NCBI GenBank assembly: GCA_015680685.1
Contig: MNCI01003070.1
Location: 93,714 to 157,713, forward strand
Source of the DNA: Gnetum montanum
Taxonomy: Eukaryota > Streptophyta > Gnetopsida > Gnetales > Gnetaceae
Direction of reading: 5' to 3'
DNA: 64,000 nt
The number at the start of each line of letters is the position of its first letter. Positions within the stretch are counted from its first letter, which is position 1. The position numbers and the translations under genes were made by a program. Below, piece after piece: positions 35,814 to 48,004 of the stretch. The notes beneath the pieces were generated by a model, which did no database searches, was not told the origin of the DNA, and worked only from the letters and a program-made list of their open reading frames with translations.

Positions 35814-37040
35814 NCACTGCAGCTAACACGTTTTACTGTGTAGCAGACACTACTGTTGATACTCCTAGTCCTTCGATTCACCTGTGACCATGGACGAAGA
35901 CCCTTGAAAAATTCACTTTTATAGAGTGGGTGGTCGACGATATGATCAACCTTTTGAAGCAGATCGATCCAGAGATTGGTAAGTTAGAGTTGCTACGCTA
36001 GACTTTTTAAATTGTTGTAGTTTCGCTATGTTACTGTGACTAATGCCCATTCTGTGTGCGGTTGGTAGCCTCTCGCCTCAAGTGGGACCCCAAGCAAGCA
36101 GTTGAGGTTAACGCCATGCCTAAATTTCCACTAGATGTAACCGAAGTACCTCGTCACATATATGATGAAGTAAGAAAATGTGCGTTGTACTCGGCATGCT
36201 CCTTGTGGGAGTGCAAGCACATAAATGAAGACCTCTGGAAGTGGGTGCAAAGGCTTGAAAAGGAGAAGACCAACTTAATCGCTAAGGTGGAGGATCTCCA
36301 ATTCAGGAACAAATTCCTATTGGCCTGGGACACTAACGATGGTAATTGGCATATGACTATCATCGACTATGCAATATATTGGACGGACGTGCAATGCAAC
36401 AATGAAACCACATGCAAAATAACTAAATAGCGCATGCAAATGGACCTTCTAGCCTAGAAGAACCAGGATTGGAAGGATTATAGCACGAAGGTTTATGAGT
36501 AGGGGTAGGCACAGAAGAATCACAAACACATGTATAAACTGGAATATGCCACCTATCGTAAACAATATCGGGATGCTTCTGTCAAGTTGCATACCCATGA
36601 GGTATTCCTTGACATTATTGGCGCTTCTAGGGCTTATGACAGGTTCATGCAACAGGTGACAGTTAGTGAATCTCCTAAAAGGGAGATGACCCTACCTGCG
36701 AGTGAGACCACCACTGCCACCTTTTCTCCAGGACCACCCAGATGGACAACTATAGAAAAGGAGAAGGTTGTAGCAAGCACTGATCTGGGAGATAGGAATT
36801 GGGCCAACATCATCAAGGAGGAGATCTTGCAACGTCTCGCAGCTGGAATGGATCATATAGCCCCCTAAACGGACGCAGGGCCATCTCGAGTTAGTCACCT
36901 TTTGTGATGCCATAGTTTTTATTTTTTATGAAAGCCTTTATTGTAGCTTTAACTAATTGTTTTATTTTCTTTATGGTGCAAGATCCAAACGAAAACACAG
37001 AACCCAATGAAGCAGGGGATGATGGAGCTGGCGAAGGCTC
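32195..37040 (+). pseudogene. broken multi-exon gene antisense to element C gag
   Basis: Exons inferred from GT..AG sites and frame: 32195-32313, 33449-33730, 33824-34086, 34177-35226, 35348-35978, 36069-36889, and a last exon from about 36983. All five junctions among the first six exons keep one reading frame, strong evidence that the introns are real. The product would start MAPKGECKHRGLAKL. It has a globular middle (GLRCLSWIGNMPEYKYYHLY, VWVVFEFNDKLFMDLFGVPS, DVMEEGTHYNWATYLCEGL), an acidic repeat region (EEAPADEE, EEEAPTNEE) and a charged, coiled-coil-like end. I recognise no enzyme motif; the globular part resembles the putative transposon-associated domains of extra frames in plant gypsy elements, at low certainty. 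Stops (33978 TAA, 34008 TAG, 34704 TAG, 35037 TAG and others) make it a pseudogene. A poly-C run and an N at 35731-35814 interrupt exon 5. Confidence 0.7.
35731..35814 (+). repeat. 83-bp poly-C run ending in N, probable artefact
   Basis: Eighty-three consecutive C bases are followed by one N. A homopolymer this long at a gap edge looks like sequencing or assembly error (poly-G read extension on the other strand). The predicted polyproline and polyglycine frames here should be ignored. Confidence 0.8.
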
Positions 37041-37527
37041 ATAGCGTAGTGGCAAGGAATTTTATTCTTGTCTTTAAATTTACAAAAAATTTTTAAACAT
37101 TATTAATTGATATTTTGAATGATGAATGGAATGTGAAGAGACTTATTTCATTTTAGCTAGTGTATTGTATTTATTTTTATTCTTTGTCCTTTTTTTTAAA
37201 TGATCAAGGATTTCTTTATTATTTTTAAATGGCTAGTTTTAGGCCTTGGCAAGCCACAATGATAGTTTAAGGCCATTCTGGGCCATCACTAGTTTTAGGC
37301 CATTTCGGGCCATCGCATGATGATAAAGAAATTTTTTTCTAGTTTTAGGCCTTAGCAGGCGGTGATGTGATGCGAACAGTGGACGTAATATGAACAATGT
37401 AAACAATGAGGTAGATGCTAGTGTAAACAACGAATACGAAGAAAACAATCTGAAGAATGTATGTATCATTGATGCAAGCAGTGATCATAGGAAAGCAATG
37501 AAGTAGTTACGTTGGCACAAGCAACGA
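37041..37527. other. spacer between antisense gene and gag-protease
   Basis: It contains an imperfect tandem repeat at 37231-37353 with the unit tagttttaggccttggcaagc or a variant, about four copies. No gene is seen. Confidence 0.55.
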
Positions 37528-40500
37528 TCATTCTCCCAGCTGCTTCTTGACCCATCGTGGGCTCGGTGATGCGTACGGTCGAGGGGCCTTGGTATGGTAC
37601 TCCTTTATGTCATCATCTATTGTTTGAAAAGGCAACTCAGCCCACGTAGTTTCATTTTCTGAGCTAGTGTTTTGGACCATATCATTAGAAAAAACAAGTA
37701 TCCTTGGTGGGGATAGGCACTTCATTTTCAGAGATTATTACTTCTGAACCCTACTCCATGTTGACATTGTTTATTGCTTGGGTGGCTCCTTTGTCATCGT
37801 AGATCACCACCTCCCTTCCCCCGTAAGGTAGGTGGATCTCTTGATGTATGGGTGAAGAGACGGCCCCCAGTTGGGCTAACCATGACCTCCCCAAGATTAG
37901 GTTAAACCCAAGCATCTCTTCTACCATGATGAATGTTGTGCTTGTAGGGAACTGGTCCCTTGCCACAAAGTTGATGTGGACAGTCCCCTTTACCACTACC
38001 CATACGCCATTGAATGACTTTAGGCATGAGGTTATTGTGGGTTTGATTTGATCAACCAAACCCAGTTTGTCCACTATGGGGAATGGGATGACATTTGTAG
38101 CAGCACCATCATCAATGTGTACTCTTCAGATCTTGTGTTGACCTACCCGAATTGTGATGAATAGGGGTGCTATTATCACCCGATCCTTTTCAGGGTCATC
38201 CTTAATGGATTCGTCATGGAACGTCAATTGAGCTGGCCACGGTTCCTTGAGCACAAAAGGAAGCATGATCGCATGGATTGCTTTCTCCTCTACCAGCATG
38301 CTTTCGTCAACCAGTATGGACATTAACATGCGAACCAAGGCCTCGTGGTGTACAGTGGAGCTCATTACCAGGTCATACAGGCTCAAGGTTGTATTCTTTT
38401 GTTTCAGAGCCTATTTGACCTGAGTAAGGGCGTTTAGAAGGTCCTGTTTACTTTCTTGTTGTTTGCTGCCCTTCTCTTCCTCCATTCGTCCTAGGAGACG
38501 AATCTCTCGAGGAGGGGTAGTTCCAGGTTGGGGGCTAGACCTTCTTGGGTAGGGTGGTGGCGATTGCGTGCATGTGGCATCGTCAATTGTTGATGATGAG
38601 GGGGGCATGGGCATCAAGAACAAGGGGGTAGGCTTGGGGGGACCTAAGGCGATACGTTCCTTGGCTGTCTTATTCGTCAAACGCTCTTCCCATTTCTTTG
38701 AACGGGAAGGCTGCGGGGTTGTTTTGGATTGGCTATGTGTGGTGGGGGAAGTTGAGTGTTTTGGCCCCTTAACGACAAGTGGTTCCTGTGGTGTTGGCAT
38801 GGGCAGCGATATAGTTTTGAGTATGAAGGGTGCAGGGGCGGATGTCTGGGGGGAACCTTGAGGATGAATGGTTGTTGCGGCGTCCTTTTCACTATTGTTG
38901 GTGTCGCTACACTATGTTGAGGCACATGCACCACGAACGGTTGTTGTGGCTGTTCTAGGTTACTGTTAATGCTAATTGTGTTGATGATATACCCCACATT
39001 GTTAGCATTGAAGGGGTCCTTGTAAACATGCATAGATTGATTTTCAGGGTGGACAAGGTTGCTTTCATCCAAAACCAACTTCCCCTGATCAATCATCCAT
39101 TAGATGTCATCTTTCAATGCTAGACAGTAGTTCGTGTCATGACCACAAAGTTGATGGTAGTCACAGAACCATTCCAGCCTGAAGTTCTTAGGAACTAGTA
39201 GCTCGTTGGGCGTGGCCAAGGAGGGGTTCCTAAGAAGTTCGCAATACCGTTGATGTCATTTGATCGTCTCCTCCAACATCCGCTTATGCTGAATATACCT
39301 AGCCCCCAACAATTGCTTCAAGAGTTCTAAAGGCTTGACGAGTAAAGAAGTGTATTTGGAACAATCTTTATGCTCGAAGTTGGATTTAGGCTGGGTTGAT
39401 GCCTTTGGTGCTGATGTTGAGGATTGGCCGATGTTACTAGAGCTAGCCATTGTTGCTGCGGTTGCCTTTTTATTATTTCTGTTGTTGGGCTTGGCCTCGT
39501 TCGCCACAGCAGCCATTGTGGCTGTTGCGACCTTGCCCTTTTCCTTGTCTTTTTTAATATATGTGTTTTTATATGCAACATAGGCCAGGGCTTTACTAGC
39601 TTTGGTTGTATCTTGGATGCTCTTTGTCTGAGTGAAAGCTTAACTGAGGGAGCATGGGGCTAAGTAGTACAGTTTTGACTTAATAAAGTCGTTTACTACC
39701 CCCTTGAAGATGGCCAACAAATGGCCCTCTGCGATAGGCTCATGAATCTCATTCAAGGTGGTGCTCCATCGCTGTATGAACTTTTGTACGGATTCCAGCA
39801 GGTCTTGCTTGATGCTCATCAATTGATCCAGCGTGACCTTCAGTTTCAAGTTATACTTGAAACAGGTCACGAATTGAGTCAGCAGCTCCTCCAGAGTTGA
39901 GATGGAGGCATGTGGGAGCGCGCAGTACCAATCTAGAGCTTTGCCTATCAAAGACATGACAAAGACGTAGATGATAATGTGCAGCCACTATTGCAACAAC
40001 AAAGATTTAGATCTAAACGTAACTAAATGTGCATTGGGATCATCCTCCCCATTGTATTTTGTGAATTGGAGGAGTGGCATCCCAAGGGGTAACATGAGCA
40101 TGGGAACAGCTGAGCTGATGGGGTCGTCATCGTAGAAACCCATGACCTACACCGTGTTGGAACCAGCGGCTTTGAGACATTTAATCTCTTCAGTGAGGGT
40201 TTGGATAAGTTTGAACACTTAGTCCAAACCCTGTGACGCAGTAGATGGTTGTGGGGCTACTTGAGCAGCTTTCATGTATGTCGATGGGGGTTGCGGTGTA
40301 GAGGTAGTGGCCTGGCCCATGGGGGGCACTGTTGGTGCCGCTCCCGCAAATGATGCTACTTAGGCTATCCACCACCTAGTGGGTTGTGCCGTTGATGCAG
40401 CGACCGTTGGTGGGGCTGTGGGGTTGATAGGTTGCCCGCTTGGCGGGGTTGTCCATAGCCCTGTGCTAGGTTGTACTACGTGCAGAATCTGGTGGGCTTG

Positions 40501-41315
40501 GGGTTGCACATAGTATGATACTTAAGAAGGTTGGTTCATAGGTAAGGAAGGGGTTGGGGCCCACCACGCCATTGAACAAGTGCAGAGAAGGGAACAGAGG
40601 TGAAGTTCACATGTGACTGAGACGTAGGCAAATTATGGACATATTGCAACATAGTTGTGATTGATGTTGGGTATGCTACTGGAGCAGACTGAGAAGGCTG
40701 GGTGACTGGAGATGAAGTTGAAGAGCCCCCTTATTGATACGTATGAGGTACAGAATGACTTGCCATGATTGACAAGGATGTAGATTGTGACAAGGTTGTG
40801 GTAACCACGAAGGGGACAGAAGCAAAGAGCGGGTTTGACCGAAAGACTGTGGTGGGAGGAATAACCGTAGGGTAGGTCTGGCCACAACCCTTGGAATGGG
40901 AGTTTAGATCTTCCTATCCATCCTAGAATGCCTCATCATAATGGGATGTCGTATCTCATTTCCTAGAATTACTAACTCACATCAGTTGGTCTAAGATCCA
41001 CTGATACGTTTCCGTCAGGTGGATGGTAACATCAAGGGTAGGGATAAATTCCCTCCCGTTTTGATAAAGGAACTCGAAGTTGTGTTTGTCCTCGAGTTCT
41101 TGGTGATCCAGGGGCAGATTTGCCTGGATCTTTGCGTAGAGGAAGTCATAATGCTCTGAGTCTTGGACCAGGAACTCAGGTGATAGATGTCAAATCCTAA
41201 GAGACTCACGTGGCACCAGCACTGGGCTAGGTGGTCGCTCGACACCTATGATGTTTTGAGTCGAGAAAGGAGCCTCAAGGTTGGAGGTGAAAATGGTAGT
41301 GGTTGTGGGAATCAT
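37528..41315 (-). pseudogene. broken gag and protease of element C
   Basis: Reading leftwards, gag starts at ATG 41315 (MIPTTTTIFTSN). Its N-terminal part reads SEHYDFLYAKIQANLPLDHQ. The capsid core at 39640-39957 has GKALDWYCALPHASISTLEE and FIQRWSTTLNEI. A zinc-knuckle-like motif near 39110-39170 reads CDYHQLCGHDTNYC. The protease near 38060-38130 contains IDDGAATNVIPF, the DDGAA active-site form of Tat-type elements, and ILGRSWLAQLGAVSS downstream. The frame has several stops. After the protease there is no reverse transcriptase, RNase H or integrase, so this copy, and perhaps its family, would depend on enzymes from another element. Confidence 0.82.
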
Positions 41316-42592
41316 TTTGAGTGATCAAAAGGAAACCGCAAACGAGAAACACAGAGATCAATAAGCAATCAGAGGCTTTTCATCCTATTAGGTTCCAAAG
41401 GAACCATCATTGCGACCAATCTACACCACACGATGCGTAGACAACCGCAAGGATGTCACGTCTACACTAGTAGGTAACGAGGTACAGATAGCGTGCAGGA
41501 CTACCTGAAAGATGTAGAAAGGGCACCAAAAAGGCCCTCCTTCTAGCGCTAAAAACTATAGTGACTGAAAACGTCGATGGCTGGAACATCGAGAGGTTGT
41601 CGGACGAACAGTTTAACCCCAAATCCCTGCAAGGGCCGTGCTAGAGAGAAACAGAAACAGGATGCCTCCATGCAAGTGTTGCACTACTTACATTATTCAG
41701 CATGTTGGCGTAGCGTAGATAACTACTCACTATGTTGTGCTACGCTACGTAGTGTAGTATAGCATAGCCATCGGTTTTGACGGAGGTCTTGCGTAGAAAC
41801 CAAGAGCATTTGTCTGAGGCTTAGTCAAGCAAACAACTACAACTTTTGTCCTCCATGCTAGAAAGCCTTTGAACTTGCTGAGTTCATCCTTGGGACATTC
41901 TTTTGTTTTTGCATCATTGCTACGATGTGCTACGCTATGTAGCGTAACAGAACATAGTAGCCATTGTGTCATGCATCCTTGTTTAATCTACCATTTTTTA
42001 CCAAGAAAACTTGCTTGAGGCCTAAGGGCTAAGTGGGACAACCAGTTTTAGAGGCCAAAGCTTTGCCAAGTGCAATCCTCTTGTTGGATTCACTTGGCAA
42101 GGGGGCCTTTGTGCGCCCTGTCCCTGCTACGTTGTGCTACGCTACATGGCATAGCATAGCGTAGCACCTTGTGTTGGTGGAGCAAGCTTGCTTGACGATT
42201 GCAACATGGATGAATGCTTTGGAAGATTGACTTGATATCATCTTACATCTTGGACTCTTAATTGCTCTCTTCAAGGCTTTCTACGCTACACAACGTAGCA
42301 AATTTCTCTGTTAGAAACTTGCCAAACTGTTTAGCTCATCTTGAATACTTTCGACAACTCCTAGCATGGTCCTTGGGTAGATTGTCAGCCAAACCAATTG
42401 TCCAGTTGGGCACGTTGGAGAGTCCAGCAAGCCTGTCAGTCCTAGAGATAGAAAACTTGCTGGATTGTATAGTCTATCCTTAGTGCCTACACTGTTCTGA
42501 CAGCCCATCGTGACGCTGCACTTGTGGAAATCCTTGCCTAAATTCCAAGGCTCTGCTAAAGCATCAGGGTCTTGAAATTTTATGGTGTTTCA
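41316..42592 (-). other. 5' untranslated region and probable LTR of element C
   Basis: No gene is seen. Inverted sequences built on gctacgctacgtagcg recur near 41735-41765, 41930-41950, 42130-42165 and 42280-42300. A hairpin with gccaagtgcaatcc and ggattcacttggc arms lies at 42064-42109. A possible primer site (ttggtcgcaatgatgg on the minus strand, near 41413-41428) adjoins the gag leader, with low certainty. The region ends abruptly where element B begins at 42593. Confidence 0.45.
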
Positions 42593-45500
42593 GGTGTGAT
42601 GGGACCCATGAAGTCAATGCCCCATATGTTAAAAGGTTGCAGTGGTTGAATCCACTATTGAGGACCTTCCATGCAAGCAGTCATTCCCCTATCACATTGA
42701 CAATGTTCACAAGACTTGATGAACTAGTGAACATCCCTAAAGATTATAGGCCAATAGTATTCTGCCATTAGGATTTTTATGGTCATGCATCTTCTTGCAT
42801 AGTGGCCTCCACAAGGTCCTTTGTGAGCATCCTAGAGAATGTGCAATTGATCTTCGTCAGGGACACACCAATGAATCAGGCCATCGACACACACCTTATA
42901 AAGGTATCCATTGATTTCCATGAAGTATTTAACTCAATGAAGAAATTGTTTCTTCTTCCTAAAATCCAAGTCTTGTGGCATCTCTTGAGTAAGAAGATAT
43001 GTGAGGATGTTATTATACCATGTTGCTTTTGCAGGTGTTTGTTCATTTATTACTCCAGTAAAGAGGAGTTCATCTAGAAACTAATTAGAAAATGGGCTCT
43101 CCTCCTCTTTGTTATCCCATCTTAAATAAAAGAGGTGGTCAGCAACCACATTCTCATTCCCTTTTTGATCTACCATAGTGAGATTGAATTCCTACGAGAT
43201 CATAAACCATCATATGACATGAGGGCTCACTATCGACTTATTCATGAGAAAGCAAATTACACTATGATCCGTATGCACAAATACTTTGTAATCCAACACA
43301 TAGTGCCTAAAATGTTTTAGTGCATACACCATTGCCATTAATTCTTTCTTCATGGTGGTGTAATTTAACTGTGCTCCCACAATGCTTTGACTCTCGCAAT
43401 GGATATAGTATGGATGTTTCTTATCGTCCATCTGTGTGAGCACTGCTTCTAAAGCATAGTTAGATGTGTTTGTCATGATATGAAATGGTTTGGACCAATC
43501 TAGTGCTTGTAGGATTGGTGTTTCTATGAGTTTTTCTTTTAATTATTGGAATGTGTGTTCACATTCCTTGGTTCAGATGAAAGATGCATCTTTCTTTGTA
43601 AGCTCCACCAACGGCTTTGCAATTTTAGAGAAATTCTCAATAAATAGATGGTATTAACCAATATGTCCAAGAAATGACCAGACATCTTTAATGGTCTCTG
43701 GTTGGCATGTTATTCCTTGGATGATCCTTATCTTTTCTTGGTCTACCTTAGTCCCTTTCTGCGAAATTCAATGCCCTAGTACAATGCCCTCTTGGACCAT
43801 GAGATGGCTCTTTTGCGAGTTCAACCGTAGGTTTGTCTCTACACATCTCTTCAATACTTGCTCAAGTCAGTCCAAGGCTTACTCAAAGGTAGCTCCATAG
43901 GTGGAAAAGTCATCCATGAAGACTTCAACACCACTACTGATTTTCTATTGAAAGATACTAAGGACCAAGCATTGAAATGTTGCAGGAGCATTGCATAGGA
44001 AAAATGGCATTTTACAATCTACAAAAGTCCCTCGGGGACTCATGAATGTTGTCTTGGCCTAATCTTCATGTGTAATTTGGATTTGGTTATAACCACTATA
44101 ACCATCCAAGAAACTATAATAACAATGCCCAGATATGATGTCTAATACTTGATCCACAAATGGCAAAGGAAAGTGATCCTTAAATGTTGCCATATTTAAC
44201 AACCTAAAGTCGATGCAGACCTAGCATTTACCATCCTTCTTTGGTACAATTACAAATGGGCTAACCCACTTACTATCTACGATTGGATAGATGAACCCCA
44301 CCTTGAGGAGTTGCTCTATCTCCTCCTTAACGATTTGCTTCAATTTGGGGTTTAGTTGCCTCTACGGCTGCTTTCTAGGTTTCATGGCTAGGTTGGTGTA
44401 GATGTAATGCTGGCATATCCTTGGATCGATTCCTGTTAGCTCTGGATATGACCAAGAAAAGGTTGTTGACCATTTATTCACCACTTTCAACAACTTTTCT
44501 TTTGTTTAGGAGCAATTTTGGCATTAATGATGATTGATTTACCATTCTTTAAAAATGCATACTCCATACTGGCCAATAAAGTCTTTAGCTCTAAGGGCTC
44601 CTACTTGAAGTGATGATGGATTTCTAACTCTCCCAAACATGTATCATCATATTCATTAGAGAGTTGGGAATAAACTTGTTCAATTTTGTCCATGCCTTCA
44701 ACATATGCACATGTTAGGCTCCCAGTTGGCTTCATACATATTGTGCTACTACCTGAATTAGCTATCAGCCATTGGGTGCCCTCTTGCTATGCGGCTACTA
44801 TGTACAGATACCTTTGAATGTTAATTTCTTATGCACATTGATTGCATGCCTTAATATATGTGCTCTTAATTGACCAAATCCTTTGCATGCAATTGCACCC
44901 GTTATCACTATATGTGATGCATGGAATATGCTTCTTCTCAATTTTTCCTAGCTCATTTTCCTTGGATATTTCTAGAGACAGGTCCCTTATACCCATTTGT
45001 GCATCGACCATGCTTGACCAATCCCTTTCCATAATGATGGGGAAGTCACTTTTGCAGTTTTCCATCTTGATTACCATAAAATCAGTAGGATAGGACCACC
45101 CACAAACTGTGGTCACGATGTCCTCTGCTAATCCCAAAGGGATAGTAATCGACTGATATGTTAATTCTAAATGAATGTTGCTCTTCTTGAGAGGGGATAA
45201 GTTCTAGGCCTTGTACATATCATGGCAAATGAGGTTAACTCTGAAACTAGAATTAAGAAGAACCTTGCATGATTCTTATCCAGCAATCTATAGATAGATG
45301 AGTGGACTTTCTAGGCCACATTTTTTTATAGGAAGATTATCAACCTTGATCTAGTCAGAAATAGTATGAGTTAGCATTACAGTGCAAATCCTAGGTGGCA
45401 CTTGGCTTGAAGGGCATTCGAAGGTATTTGATGTAGAGGATGAGGTTAAGGAAATGCAGGACGATCAGCTGAAGTAGGTTATGGGGGCTGGAGAGGACTG

Positions 45501-47862
45501 TTGGGCTAGAAGAAAGGTTGTTTCCTTGATCAATTATCTGGATCACTTGGTTGAAAAACTGGTTGTAAGAGTACAACCCTTGTACAATTTCGTTGTTGTA
45601 GCTGTGGAGGAATCTCACCCTACATAGATGGAGTAGGAGGTAATTCGGTTGAAGCTGGAGGTGTAGGTGTAGAGGAATGTGGAGGATGATAAGGATACAG
45701 ATATGGATTTTTTCCTCAAGTAGATGGTGAATTATTCAGTGGTACTCTAGAGGATAATAGTGATGCTGGAATGATGCATGACTTGCAAAACCTCTAGGGG
45801 AGACGGGCTATTGAACATAGTACCTGTATGGACCTAGTTGCCTATAAGGATACTATTGCCTTGGCAATGGCATTCCCCACGATTATGGTTGGTACCATTG
45901 TTGGTACTTTGCATAAGGTTGTGGAGGAGTTCCACTTGGGTAGTAAGCTTGTTGCTATTGGTGAAACTGCCTTGGATTTCCTTGAGGGTAAGGTAATTAT
46001 CTTGGAGCTTGCCTACATGCTAGGTGAGGATTCAATGCGTACACTATAGACTCTTGTAAGTGTGACACCATAGGGCAACATCCCTTGGGATGTTCATATT
46101 GGTAGATGTCACATTCAGTTTCATCGTTAGAGTCAGACTCCACAACTTCCTCTACTACAGCAGTTTTGCCCTTATCTCTTTGGTAGGCACGTTTAGCTTC
46201 TTTTCACCTCCTGCAATTACGATCACTATTTTGCTCTTTGGATTCTTTAGCAATCTTTAAAGCAATTTGAAACTTTTCATCCAAAGAGTCCCATAACTTG
46301 TCAACCTTGGCCAAAATATCATAAATAGATTTTTAATAGGCAAGGTTTTCCTATTCACCACTTCATCAAGTGGTGATTCCTCCTCATCACAAAATTAGAC
46401 CTCTCAGTTTTTGATGGATGGGCCTCTATTACTCTTCAACATTTTTTCTTTTTCGTAGCTCACCTTCTTCTTTTGCTACCTGCTCAATTAGCCTTTGAAT
46501 CTAATGAGCTCTAAATTTAGACAATCTTCCTTGGTCATAGACCCTAAGGGTTCTTCTTGTTTCTACTCTAAACCCATCTATGATGTAGCGAAGTTGTTCC
46601 CTCTAAGAGTAACCATGGCTAGGGCATCTATGTAGGAGTGAATAGTATTAGCCCATTGCAGCATCCAAGGGTTCATGTGCTCCTTATTTACAGCCTTGGA
46701 TTTGCCTTCTTAGATTAGACACTCTAGAGTACATCTAATATTTGTCATTAAATAGTTCTAACATGGTACTCCATCTATGAATAGATTCCAGCTCTAAGGA
46801 CTAGTACCAACTTTCAACTTTCTTAATGAGTGTCCTTGAGAAAAGTTTGAGTTTCTACCACTTATTCTATATGTTCTATAAAGCACATGCATCTTGAAAA
46901 GCTTGTAGATGTGTTTGCAAATCAGAATTGTATCCCCCCTCAAATTTTGGGATATTGTTCATGTCCAAGCACTTGATTTGACTCTCCTTCATATGCTTGG
47001 TTGGGCTTTTCACTACCTTCACAATGTTGAGCATGCTTCAAGTCACCAATAGAGGTTCATCATCATCACTACATCAATGATGCCAATGATGGTTTTGGCC
47101 ACCCCTTAGATTTTGGTGGCCTTCACAATCATTGTTATCTCAGTGATCACCTTCATCATAGTTGTTTCGATGGTAGCTTCCTTGAGAACCATCTAATGAA
47201 GAGGAATGTTCGAAATCAGATGAAGAGGATGAAGAGGAAGGTGGACTGCCACCACCACCATGGTGTCCGCCATCACTCTTACACTTATTACAATCACCAT
47301 CCTTAGATCCCTTGTTGTTGCGATGTTTACCTGAGTCCCTACCTTGGCTATCAGTTTTTCCTGAACCCAATTTATGAATAGTCAATCGCAGGGTTAGGTT
47401 CACACCCTTTCCATCAGTAGCAAGGGATGGAAAATCTTCATGTTGAGAACTTTTCAAGAGAGGATCCTCATTGTCCTCTTGATCTAGTAGGAACAAGGAG
47501 TTGGCGTAATGTTTTCCCTTTGTAGCTTCATGGAGTTTCTCCTGACGTTAATCTTATTTGCGTTTTGTTTTAGTGGGATAGTAGTTTTGAGTGTCATAAC
47601 CATCCACAATGTATTCTTAATGAAGATCTGTTATGCCCAACTTCTTAAGGGTTTTGAATAGCATCCCGAGCTTAGATCTATTGGGGTGCAAGACGACGTT
47701 GCCCTCCATATCACGCCATCTCATCTGTTCATCTTGATGTAGGATGAAGGTGAAATTTGGCACAAATTCATCTGGATGAGTGTATACCACCTTGCATTTT
47801 TGTGGGACCGATGGCTTGGTATCCTCATGCTTGCAAGAAGAAGAAGATATTTTGCAAAACAA
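42593..47862 (-). pseudogene. broken gag-pol of element B
   Basis: Same order as in element A: gag begins near 47862 (KISSSSCKHEDTKPSV, VVYTHPDEFVPNFTF), the Ser/Gly/His-rich stretch is at 47140-47496, protease near 45260 reads LLNSSFRVN (Asp lost), and reverse transcriptase lies at about 43500-44400. RNase H is at 43210-43476 (MTNTSNYALEAVLTQ, HTDHS) and the integrase zinc segment near 42690-42840. The RT active site at 43909-43920 still reads FMDD, unlike element A. The stop at 44059-44061 is shared with A. The Ser run SSSSSSSDFEHSSS is slightly longer than in A. Confidence 0.88.
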
Positions 47863-47985
47863 AACAAAATTATCAGCATGCTTTTATAACTCTATGTATA
47901 GTGGGAATGATATTGACCTTTAGGTTCGTACAATGATATAATGGTATTTACTTAAACCTAAATGGCGCACGTTCCACAAAGAAAG

Positions 47986-48003
47986 TCCCCAGCAATGATG
48001 CCA
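47986..48003 (-). other. primer-binding site of element B
   Basis: On the minus strand TGGCATCATTGCTGGGGA directly adjoins the 5' LTR. It is closer to the Asp-tRNA-type consensus than the site in element A; the differences are again transitions. Confidence 0.75.
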
Positions 48004-48004
48004 A

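Larger units (their letters stand above)
31650..42592. mobile_element. element C: gag-protease retroelement with antisense gene
   Basis: Between the two duplicated blocks lies a unit with gag and protease on the minus strand (37528-41315) and a multi-exon gene on the plus strand (32195-37040), tail to tail. No reverse transcriptase, RNase H or integrase is found. The palindrome-like motif gctacgctac recurs both in the right arm (41690-42300) and in the leader and introns of the antisense gene (32150-33240, 35990), which ties the two halves together. I could not identify a matching LTR pair or a target duplication, so the boundaries are approximate; the right boundary is simply the start of element B sequence. 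Confidence 0.6.

Noticed and set aside
35620-35887. Polyproline and polyglycine proteins across the poly-C run
   Set aside because: They depend on an 83-base homopolymer next to an N that is probably artefactual.
31650-42592. Element C as an insertion into element B
   Set aside because: The missing left part of B (end of integrase, 3' LTR) should then lie left of element C, but GULLO copy G2 is there instead.
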